A stretch of DNA of 5,346 nt from Actinomycetota bacterium (lineage in GTDB: Bacteria > Actinomycetota > Actinomycetes > Nanopelagicales > Nanopelagicaceae). A program made the position numbers and the translations under genes. Below the pieces are notes generated by a model that saw nothing but the letters and a program-made list of their open reading frames with translations, was not told the origin of the DNA and searched no databases. The stretch is taken from positions 1 through 5,346 of the forward strand of contig WLHY01000066.1 in NCBI GenBank assembly GCA_009702465.1, given 5' to 3'. Below are positions 1 to 5,346 of this stretch, piece by piece; position 1 is the stretch's first letter, and each line of letters starts with the position of its first letter.

Positions 1-1279
1 CATAACTTTTCTAGCCAATACCCCAAAGTACATCTTGAATCTGCAGCGCAGATATGGTGATCATGTTTCTTTTTTTCTATCAAAGCGATTGTTTGTCGGC
101 TTATTCTCACCCGCAGCTGTTCATGAGGTAACAGTTGCCCAGCAACACAGCTTTGTGAAGGGTGTTGGTTTTGCTCGTATGCGCAAAGTATTAGGCGAAG
201 GATTGTTAACTAATGAAGAGCCGGTTCACCTAAATCATCGCCGAATGATGCAGCCACCATTTCATCATGGAAATCTCGATGGATACGTCTCACTAATGTT
301 TAACTTGGTTGAAAAGTACACTGAGGAGTGGCGCGGTAAGGATGAGATTGAACTAGCCCCAGAAATGATGGCGTTAACCTTAGAGATCGTTGCGCAATGT
401 TTATTTGGTTTAGATTCGCATCAATATACAAAGGCAATTGCGCACAATATGGAGATCGCAATTGATCGAATCGAACGTACTATGTTGCCTGGACTGGAAA
501 AATTTGATCACTCCCCGATTTCTTACTTTAAGAAGTTTGAGATCGCATCTGATAATTTAGCTGATATTGCAGAGGAGATAATCAATAAGCGAATTGCCTC
601 AAAGCTAACAACCTCAGATGATCTACTTGGCATTATGTTGCAGATGCAGGATCAGGTAAGTACTGAACACATTAGAGATGAGGTTTTAACTCTGATTCTC
701 AGTGGTCATGAAACTACGGCAAATGTGATGTCCTGGGCATTCTCATACTTAAATAAAAATCAGAAATTTCGGGAACTTTTGCGTCAAGAAGCGTTAAATC
801 AAAGTTGGTTAGATGAGAAACGTGCGCCAACCTACAAGGAGCTAGAGGATGGTTCTCCAATCGCAACTGCGATTTTGAATGAGACGATGCGGCTTGCACC
901 GCCCGTTTGGATTGCACCAAGGATTGCGACTAAGGATGTAGTTATCGAAGGTATAAAGATTCCAGCTGGTGCGCATGTATTGGTAAGCCAATATGTAACT
1001 CATCGAAATCCAAGGTACTTTCCAGAACCAGAAATCTTTGATCCAAATAGGTGGCTGGCAACAAACTTTGAAAACTCATTGCCAAAGGGTGCTTACTTTG
1101 CCTTTGGTGCTGGTAGCCGTAAATGTTTAGGCGAATACTTTGCGCTAGCAGAGGCTAGGTTGATTTTATTAATGGTTGCAAGAAGTTTTGAACTATCAGG
1201 CAAATTTCCTAAGCCGCAACCCCGTGCTACCTACCGCCCAAAGGGCAAGGTTAAAAATCGCGTAAAGGTTGTGAATTAA
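1..1279 (+). CDS. Cytochrome P450 monooxygenase, N-terminus cut off by the window edge
   Basis: This is a heme-thiolate monooxygenase, probably cytosolic and supplied with electrons by a separate ferredoxin system that is not in view. The reading frame is open from base 2 to the TAA at 1277-1279, giving 425 codons with no stop. The TTG at 35 is therefore not the start, and roughly 20-40 residues lie upstream of the window. Residues below are numbered from that TTG. An RRYGD segment at 5-9 is typical of the P450 N-terminal region. In the C-helix the usual WxxxR is His65-x-x-x-Arg69. The I-helix oxygen-activation motif is SGHETT (223-228), the K-helix ExxR is E283-R286, and a PERF-like FDPNRW lies at 335-340. 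The heme loop FGAGSRKCLG (357-366) has its ligand at Cys364. All catalytic landmarks are present, so the enzyme looks functional. The I-helix and K-helix style (ETMRLAPPVW, then SQYVTHR) recalls CYP175A1-like and CYP102-like bacterial P450s. The substrate cannot be read from sequence. Confidence 0.96.
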   Translation, partial: ITFLANTPKYILNLQRRYGDHVSFFLSKRLFVGLFSPAAVHEVTVAQQHSFVKGVGFARMRKVLGEGLLTNEEPVHLNHRRMMQPPFHHGNLDGYVSLMFNLVEKYTEEWRGKDEIELAPEMMALTLEIVAQCLFGLDSHQYTKAIAHNMEIAIDRIERTMLPGLEKFDHSPISYFKKFEIASDNLADIAEEIINKRIASKLTTSDDLLGIMLQMQDQVSTEHIRDEVLTLILSGHETTANVMSWAFSYLNKNQKFRELLRQEALNQSWLDEKRAPTYKELEDGSPIATAILNETMRLAPPVWIAPRIATKDVVIEGIKIPAGAHVLVSQYVTHRNPRYFPEPEIFDPNRWLATNFENSLPKGAYFAFGAGSRKCLGEYFALAEARLILLMVARSFELSGKFPKPQPRATYRPKGKVKNRVKVVN

Positions 1280-1875
1280 AGAGAGAAGCTTGGGTACTCA
1301 TCGCTAACCAAAAGAATGGCATACCCATAAACACGATTCCAGTACGCCATTACCTTAACCACACCATCTGCACTTGCATCGGGGTAGTTGCCGGTAAATA
1401 AGATGTTAAACCAAGCAAGAATTGTTAGCACTAATGCATAAATCGCATAGATCAACCCAACTATGTAAAGCGGGATAGCTAAAAACCACTTATAAAGTGG
1501 TGCGTAACGATTTAAGTTTTTACCCCCTGCAATATCTGGAAAATCTAGCTTAACCTTTTGATTCTCCTCAATCGATGGGTACTCATCCGTTAGGCAGAAA
1601 ACAAATGAGGCTAATCGATTGGTTAAAGATAGGTATGCCTTATTAAAGGTTAAAACATAAGATGGATAAACCCCACGAAAAATCAGCGCCAGAGCAGCAG
1701 GTGCAATTAAGACGCCACCGGTGTATTGCAAAAACTCACCATTGTCATTGGCCCAGGTAGAAAAAGCGGAGACAAAGATCATGAATGGAAAGGCCAAAAC
1801 CAATCGCCAGAGAACTGAAGATTTATCTCGATTATCTAGATCTACAACAATGTGGGTAACAATTTGTTTGCTCAT
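1276..1875 (-). CDS. DUF4389 domain membrane protein
   Basis: This 199-residue protein matches the DUF4389 family, which has no assigned biochemical function. Hydrophobic stretches at about 22-42 and 51-67, and a long one at 128-160, indicate an integral membrane protein with three or four spans and no cleavable signal peptide. It shows an internal duplication typical of the family. The segment from Tyr70-Pro71 to DEYPS (97-101) is echoed by the segment from Tyr164-Pro165 to DEYPS (192-196). In both copies an Asn-Arg pair (86-87 and 180-181) lies about 10 residues before the DEYPS. The ATG at 1873-1875 lies 23 nt after the glnA2 stop in the same direction and has no Shine-Dalgarno sequence. 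A TAGAAT hexamer ends 6 nt before it, which suggests a leaderless transcript, though read-through from glnA2 is also possible. The stop overlaps the convergent P450 stop. The family call comes from the YP and DEYPS pattern and is not profile-confirmed. Confidence 0.85.
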   Translation of the reverse strand: MSKQIVTHIVVDLDNRDKSSVLWRLVLAFPFMIFVSAFSTWANDNGEFLQYTGGVLIAPAALALIFRGVYPSYVLTFNKAYLSLTNRLASFVFCLTDEYPSIEENQKVKLDFPDIAGGKNLNRYAPLYKWFLAIPLYIVGLIYAIYALVLTILAWFNILFTGNYPDASADGVVKVMAYWNRVYGYAILLVSDEYPSFSL

Positions 1876-1881
1876 GTAATG

Positions 1882-1887
1882 ATTCTA
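1882..1887 (-). promoter_or_regulatory. Possible -10 element (TAGAAT) for a leaderless DUF4389 transcript
   Basis: Read on the minus strand, TAGAAT fits the actinobacterial TAnnnT -10 pattern and ends 6 nt before the ATG at 1875. Transcription would then start at or next to the A of the ATG. The absence of any purine-rich ribosome-binding site between glnA2 and this gene supports a leaderless start. No good -35 hexamer is visible at 16-18 nt, which is common in actinobacterial promoters but weakens the call. Confidence 0.4.
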
Positions 1888-1898
1888 GCGAGAACTTT

Positions 1899-3209
1899 CT
1901 ATAAAACTGGTAAATACCTACTTAATTCAAAGGCACTTACCTGCTTTCGATACTCATTCCACTCAGCACGCTTATTTCTAAGCACAAACTCAAAGACATC
2001 CGCGCCCAATGTTTCCTTCACTAATTTACTTTGCTCCATAGCAGAAATTGCCTCTGCAAGATCAGATGGCAGTGGAGTTGGATTTGAATTTTCACTTAAT
2101 TCATACTTGCCTTCAACACCAGCTAGGCCAGCACCAATAATTACGGCAAAGGCTAGATATGGATTACAAGCTGAATCTGGTGAACGAATCTCGACGCGAG
2201 TTGATGCCTCTTTCTTTGGCTTATAAGTTGGAATACGAACCAATGCATTGCGATCATTTTGCGCCCAAGTTGCAAAGGCTGGTGCTTCACCGCCGCCATT
2301 TAATCGTTTGTAGGAGTTAACCCATTGATTGGTAATTGCAGTTATCTCTGCCGCATGTTTGATTACACCTGCAATAAATGAGCGACCAACCTTTGATAAT
2401 TGCATTGGCGCACCCTCTTCATAAAATGCATTTTTCTCACCTTCAAATAGAGAGATATGTGTGTGCATCGCAGATCCTGGATGTTCGGTAAATGGCTTTG
2501 GCATAAAGGAGGCGTAGAAGCCTTGATCAAGCGCAACCTCTTTAACAACATGTCTAAAGGTCATGATGTTATCTGCTGTAGTTAATGCATCTGCATAACG
2601 TAGATCAATCTCCTGTTGGCCGGGAGCGCCCTCATGATGAGAAAACTCAACTGATACACCCATTGCTTCCAATAAGGTAATTGCTTGCCGGCGAAAATCA
2701 TGTCCAACAATTGATGGTGTGTGATCAAAGTATCCGGCGGAGTCAACTGGAACTGGTGCTTCACCATTTACTGGTTGATTTTTAAATAGGAAAAACTCAA
2801 TCTCTGGATGTGTGTAACAGGTATAACCAAGTTTTGCCGCTTTTTCTAATGTGCGCTTTAAAACTCTTCTTGGATCAACAGAGGCAGGTGTTCCATCTGG
2901 CAATGTAATATCGCAAAACATTCGCGCTGCACCTGGTGCTTCAGTTCGCCAAGGCAGAATTGAAAATGAGGATGGATCAGGTCTAGCCAACATATCCGCT
3001 TCAGTAACGCGAGCAAAGCCCTCGATAGCAGATCCATCAAAGCCAATTCCCTCGGCAAATGCATTCTCTAACTCTGCTGGTGCAATCGCAACAGATTTTA
3101 GAAATCCAAGTACATCGGTAAACCAAAGTCGAACAAATCGAATGTTGCGCTCTTCTAGGGTGCGCAGTACAAACTCTTGTTGTTTAGATAAATCAGATGG
3201 GGTGCTCAT
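1899..3209 (-). CDS. glnA2: Type I glutamine synthetase, actinobacterial GlnA2 class
   Basis: This cytosolic enzyme forms a gamma-glutamyl amide by ATP-dependent ligation of glutamate with ammonium or, for some actinobacterial GlnA2 proteins, possibly a polyamine. It is 436 residues long and full length. The N-terminal beta-grasp has FDGS (57-60), where Asp58 matches the ammonium-site Asp50 of enteric GS. Metal and ATP motifs follow: PEIEFF (Glu136, Glu138), HHEGAPGQQE (Glu193, Glu200), HPGSAMHTH (His249), NSYKRL (298-303), the flap glutamate Glu308, and RVEIR (Glu340, Arg342). The text around LWFTDVLGFLKSV and EFSHHEGAPGQQEI closely matches mycobacterial GlnA2 as I recall it. Two departures from housekeeping GS are clear. 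Pro244 stands where enteric GS has the glutamate-binding Asn264, and the loop that carries the adenylylation Tyr397 in enteric GS is missing, so control by GlnE-type adenylylation is not expected. The ATG at 3209 gives the family-typical N-terminus but has no Shine-Dalgarno sequence. The stop is TAG. Confidence 0.96.
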   Translation of the reverse strand: MSTPSDLSKQQEFVLRTLEERNIRFVRLWFTDVLGFLKSVAIAPAELENAFAEGIGFDGSAIEGFARVTEADMLARPDPSSFSILPWRTEAPGAARMFCDITLPDGTPASVDPRRVLKRTLEKAAKLGYTCYTHPEIEFFLFKNQPVNGEAPVPVDSAGYFDHTPSIVGHDFRRQAITLLEAMGVSVEFSHHEGAPGQQEIDLRYADALTTADNIMTFRHVVKEVALDQGFYASFMPKPFTEHPGSAMHTHISLFEGEKNAFYEEGAPMQLSKVGRSFIAGVIKHAAEITAITNQWVNSYKRLNGGGEAPAFATWAQNDRNALVRIPTYKPKKEASTRVEIRSPDSACNPYLAFAVIIGAGLAGVEGKYELSENSNPTPLPSDLAEAISAMEQSKLVKETLGADVFEFVLRNKRAEWNEYRKQVSAFELSRYLPVL

Positions 3210-3292
3210 GGGTAGTATTTAAACAAAGTTGCGTTACAACTATGTTAACTACCAATTATCTAGCGCCCATGAGCCCCTTAATGCTGATTAAA
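3210..3292 (-). promoter_or_regulatory. glnA2 upstream region with a possible operator
   Basis: This 83-nt gap between the carbonic anhydrase stop and the glnA2 start must hold any glnA2-specific promoter. No Shine-Dalgarno sequence precedes the ATG. The AT-rich TTAAAT ending 7 nt before it could be a degenerate -10 for a leaderless start, but it lacks the conserved A at position 2. At 3233-3249 there is a 17-nt element that reads TTAAC-n6-GTAAC on the minus strand. It resembles the GTnAC-n6-GaAAC arrangement of GlnR sites with two mismatches, and its outer four bases on each side are also inverted (GTTA/TAAC). Just after the carbonic anhydrase stop, TTAAT-CAGC-ATTAA could form only a weak 5-bp AT stem with no T-tract, so I do not call a terminator. 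Confidence 0.35.
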
Positions 3293-3871
3293 TTACTTTG
3301 CTGCGCCTGCTTCTTGAGCGCCAGGAACCTCGAGCAATTTTCCAGTTTCGACCTCGTAGACGAAACCGTAGATCGGAATATTTTTCGGTACCAATGGATG
3401 ACGACGAATTCGTTGTACATCCTCAACTACTGAGTTATTGCGATCAGAAATTGTTAACCAATCAACAAAATCAGCCTCTTTGGAACCTGGTCCTTTACCG
3501 ACATCATAAAAGCCCTGTTCTCCTAACGCTGCTGTTTCTAAACTCTTAGCTAACAGACCACGCATAATTTCATCGGTGAAAAACTCCATACCGCAATTGC
3601 TGTGATGAATTACAAACCACTCCTTTGTACCTAGCAATTTATAGGAGATAACGAGTGAGCGAATTGCATCATCAGATGCACGTCCGCCAGCATTTCTAAT
3701 TACGTGAGCATCACCCTCGCTTAAGCCTGCATACTTTGCTGGATCAAGTCGAGCATCCATGCAAGTTAAAACTGCAAATCTGCGTGCAGGTGGAAGGGCA
3801 AGCTTTCCCTTCTCGCCAAAACTTTCTACATACTTTTTATTTGCACTTAATACTTCATTTAGAACTGACAT
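3293..3871 (-). CDS. Beta-class carbonic anhydrase, Rv1284-like
   Basis: This zinc enzyme interconverts CO2 and bicarbonate in the cytosol, supplying bicarbonate for carboxylases or CO2 for other steps. The 192-residue protein has the beta-class zinc-site motifs: CMDAR with Cys37, Asp39 and Arg41, and HHSNCGM with His90 and Cys93. HVIRNAGG (56-63) and [10 protein letters not shown] (67-76) are typical of the mycobacterial Rv1284-like group, as is the C-terminal [12 protein letters not shown] short extra tail, [12 protein letters not shown], ends the protein. The start at 3871 was chosen because AGGAG (3877-3881 read on the minus strand) lies 5 nt upstream and the family N-terminus begins there. 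An upstream in-frame ATG at 3958 would add 29 residues that look like translated leader. The gene is co-directional with cysE but separated by about 100 nt, so it probably has its own promoter. No signal peptide is evident. Confidence 0.95.
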   Translation of the reverse strand: MSVLNEVLSANKKYVESFGEKGKLALPPARRFAVLTCMDARLDPAKYAGLSEGDAHVIRNAGGRASDDAIRSLVISYKLLGTKEWFVIHHSNCGMEFFTDEIMRGLLAKSLETAALGEQGFYDVGKGPGSKEADFVDWLTISDRNNSVVEDVQRIRRHPLVPKNIPIYGFVYEVETGKLLEVPGAQEAGAAK

Positions 3872-3973
3872 TATTTCTCCTTTTAAGAAAATAACCTTTG
3901 GTGGATAGAAGTTAACAGATAAGTTTAAAAATGTTTTGGGAAGTTGTTGCAACCGCAAGTGATATGCAAGTTA
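3872..3973 (-). promoter_or_regulatory. Carbonic anhydrase leader: ribosome-binding site and candidate promoter
   Basis: The 102-nt gap after cysE contains the clearest ribosome-binding site in the window, AGGAG at 3877-3881. A candidate -10, TAAACT (3922-3927), fits TAnnnT and would leave a leader of about 45 nt. Its best -35 match, TTGCAA at 3947-3952, is at a long 19-nt spacing. A second pair, TTAACT (3910-3915) and TATTTT (3888-3893) with a 16-nt spacer, would start transcription inside the ribosome-binding site and is less likely. The 8-nt palindrome GTTGCAAC (3946-3953) overlaps the first -35. No terminator-like hairpin follows cysE. Confidence 0.35.
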
Positions 3974-4492
3974 TTAAATTACGAAAGAGTCGCCAGTTTC
4001 AACAGTGCTTTGAGGCAACAGATCCTTAGTCACAACAGAGTTTGCTGCGATCTTTGAGCCATCACCAATATTTATATTTCCTAGCACTTTGGCACCAGCT
4101 CCAATTAACACATTATTGCCGATGGTTGGGTGACGCTTATCTTTTGCAGTTACGCCGACATTGCTCTTCGCTCCCAATGTCACATTGTGATAGATCATCA
4201 CATCATCACCGATTACCGCAGTTGCGCCAATAACAACGCCCATACCGTGATCGATAAAAAATCTACGTCCAATCTTTGCCGCTGGATGAATCTCAATTCC
4301 AGTAACACTACGGAGTAAATTGGCATGGATGCGAGCGATTAACTTTAGGTTTATTCGCCAAAGAAAGTGTGAGATGCGATGACCCCAAAGTGCATGCACA
4401 CCTGGATAGGTCAACGCCACTTCTAATCGATTTCGCGCAGCAGGATCCTTTGCCTTAGCGGTATCGATATCTTCGAGAATCTGTTTAATCAT
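3974..4492 (-). CDS. cysE: Serine O-acetyltransferase
   Basis: CysE makes O-acetylserine from L-serine and acetyl-CoA, the first committed step of cysteine synthesis. The protein is 172 residues. A short helical N-domain (about 1-62, including [24 protein letters not shown]) is followed by a left-handed beta-helix of hexapeptide repeats (about 66-164). Active-site residues are in place: Asp81-His82 in [10 protein letters not shown], matching the enteric Asp157-His158, and Arg120-His121 in KRHPTIG, matching Arg192-His193. The loop between VTLG (104-107) and RHP is about four residues longer than usual. The C-terminus ends GDSFVI, with the terminal isoleucine required for docking into CysK. It follows the helix with almost no linker, making the protein shorter than the mycobacterial enzyme of about 229 residues. 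The ATG abuts the cysK stop with no gap and no strong ribosome-binding site, implying translational coupling. Tandem TAA stops end the gene. Confidence 0.95.
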   Translation of the reverse strand: MIKQILEDIDTAKAKDPAARNRLEVALTYPGVHALWGHRISHFLWRINLKLIARIHANLLRSVTGIEIHPAAKIGRRFFIDHGMGVVIGATAVIGDDVMIYHNVTLGAKSNVGVTAKDKRHPTIGNNVLIGAGAKVLGNINIGDGSKIAANSVVTKDLLPQSTVETGDSFVI

Positions 4493-5346
4493 TTAATCAA
4501 CGAGATCTTCATATAGGACAGTTGAAAGATAACGCTCACCAAAGGATGGAATGATGACCACAATGTTTTTTCCAGCAAACTCTGGTCGTTTTGCTATAAC
4601 TGAGGTTGCCCAAAGCGCAGCACCTGATGAGATACCAGCCAGGATTCCCTCTTCACTTCCAGCACGACGTGCATACTTAATTGCATCTGGAGCAGATGCA
4701 TCCAAAATTTCATCGTAAACATTGCGATCTAATACTGGTGGTACAAAGTTTGCACCAATTCCTTGAATTGGGTGTGGTCCAGGTGTGCCACCATTTAAAA
4801 TTGGTGAAGCTGCTGGTTCGACACCAATTACTTTGATACTTGGTTTGCGCTCCTTTAGTAATTGGCCAGTGCCAGTGATAGTGCCACCAGTTCCAATTCC
4901 AGAGACCAAAACATCAACTGTGCCATCAGTATCGCGCCAGAGCTCTTCACCGGTTGTTTGATGGTGAATTATTGGCCCCGCTGCATTTTCAAATTGGCGA
5001 ACCATTACAGCGCCAGATTTTGCAAGCTCCTCAGATCTTGCAACAGCGCCCTTCATTCCCTCTGCTGCTGGAGTTAATATCAATTCCGCACCGTATGCTC
5101 TAATTAATTTACGACGCTCCTTTGAAACCGACTCTGGCATCGTCAAAATTACTTTGTAACCTCGGGCAGCGCCGACCATCGCCAGCGCAACACCGGTATT
5201 TCCAGAGGTAGCTTCAACAATTGTGCCACCAGGCTTTAACTCACCACTCTTTTCAGCGGCATCAACCATGGCGATTGCTAACCGATCCTTAACTGTTGCT
5301 GATGGATTGTAAAACTCTAGCTTTGCCCAAACATTGGCAGCAGCAC
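4493..5346 (-). CDS. cysK: Cysteine synthase A (O-acetylserine sulfhydrylase), start beyond the window
   Basis: This PLP enzyme replaces the acetate of O-acetylserine with sulfide to give cysteine. The frame is open to the right edge. The Met at 5269 is internal ([11 protein letters not shown]), because the PLP-binding lysine lies upstream of it, in NPSATVKDR with the Lys codon at 5288-5290. The window shows 283 residues, and by comparison with mycobacterial CysK1 (about 310 residues) some 25 N-terminal residues are missing. Numbering from the first complete codon, TSGNTG (46-51) is the substrate loop, GTGGT (151-155) binds the PLP phosphate, [10 protein letters not shown] lies near 191-200, and GERYLST (269-275) closes the C-terminal cofactor region. 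Text such as [11 protein letters not shown] and EPAASP fits the actinobacterial CysK1 group rather than cystathionine beta-synthase, and no CBS regulatory domain follows. The gene is first in a cysK-cysE operon, the order also seen in mycobacteria. Confidence 0.96.
   Translation of the reverse strand, partial: AAANVWAKLEFYNPSATVKDRLAIAMVDAAEKSGELKPGGTIVEATSGNTGVALAMVGAARGYKVILTMPESVSKERRKLIRAYGAELILTPAAEGMKGAVARSEELAKSGAVMVRQFENAAGPIIHHQTTGEELWRDTDGTVDVLVSGIGTGGTITGTGQLLKERKPSIKVIGVEPAASPILNGGTPGPHPIQGIGANFVPPVLDRNVYDEILDASAPDAIKYARRAGSEEGILAGISSGAALWATSVIAKRPEFAGKNIVVIIPSFGERYLSTVLYEDLVD

Noticed and set aside
35..37. TTG as start codon of the P450
   Set aside because: The frame stays open to the window edge and the protein would lack the usual P450 N-terminal segment, so the true start is upstream.
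1852..2226. Open frame of 124 codons on the plus strand, antisense to the end of glnA2
   Set aside because: It lies almost wholly opposite a well-conserved glutamine synthetase, its translation resembles no family, and it would also overlap the DUF4389 start.
2851..3222. Open frame of 123 codons on the plus strand, antisense to the N-terminal part of glnA2
   Set aside because: It is a shadow of glnA2 codon structure, with no ribosome-binding site or recognisable domain.
3277..3292. TTAAT-CAGC-ATTAA inverted repeat after the carbonic anhydrase stop, as a terminator
   Set aside because: The stem is only five A/T pairs and is not followed by a T-tract on the minus strand.
3872..3958. 29-residue N-terminal extension of the carbonic anhydrase from an ATG at 3958
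   Set aside because: The extension does not resemble the family, and the AGGAG at 3877-3881 is positioned for the ATG at 3871.
5267..5269. ATG as start codon of cysK
   Set aside because: The PLP lysine motif NPSATVKDR is encoded upstream of it (Lys at 5288-5290), so this Met is internal.
1..5346. Mobile element, CRISPR array, tRNA, toxin-antitoxin or defence island
   Set aside because: The window is almost fully occupied by recognisable metabolic genes. I saw no long repeats, transposase or integrase motifs, or tRNA-like folds.

Overview
The window reads as an ordinary, tightly packed piece of chromosome from an AT-leaning actinobacterium. The lineage inference rests on three proteins. The glutamine synthetase is of the actinobacterial GlnA2 type, the carbonic anhydrase resembles mycobacterial Rv1284, and the cysK-cysE pair has the mycobacterial gene order. 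The short intergenic gaps, abutting or overlapping gene ends and A/T-ending codons would suit a streamlined aquatic actinobacterium such as the Nanopelagicales (acI). That assignment is inference, because no marker gene is present.

Layout. The left edge (1-1279, + strand) holds all but the N-terminus of a cytochrome P450. It converges on the minus-strand block and shares a 4-bp TTAA with the next gene. Everything from 1276 to the right edge is on the minus strand. In transcription order from right to left it is cysK (cysteine synthase A, start beyond the right edge), cysE (serine O-acetyltransferase, abutting as TAA|ATG), a 102-nt gap, a beta-carbonic anhydrase with a clear ribosome-binding site, an 83-nt gap, a GlnA2-type glutamine synthetase, a 23-nt gap, and a DUF4389 membrane protein.

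How the genes work together. cysK and cysE carry out the last two steps of cysteine synthesis. CysE acetylates serine and CysK replaces the acetate with sulfide. The CysE C-terminus ends in Gly-Asp-Ser-Phe-Val-Ile, which looks like the tail that docks into the CysK active site to form the cysteine synthase complex. Carbonic anhydrase and GlnA2 are general carbon and nitrogen metabolism genes with no evident functional link to their neighbours. The P450 has no redox partner in view.

I see no mobile element, CRISPR array, RNA gene, convincing intrinsic terminator or novel defence-type system. The points most worth a second look are at protein level. They are a missing loop and an altered glutamate-site residue in GlnA2, a CysE whose CysK-docking tail sits directly on the end of the beta-helix, and probable leaderless starts.
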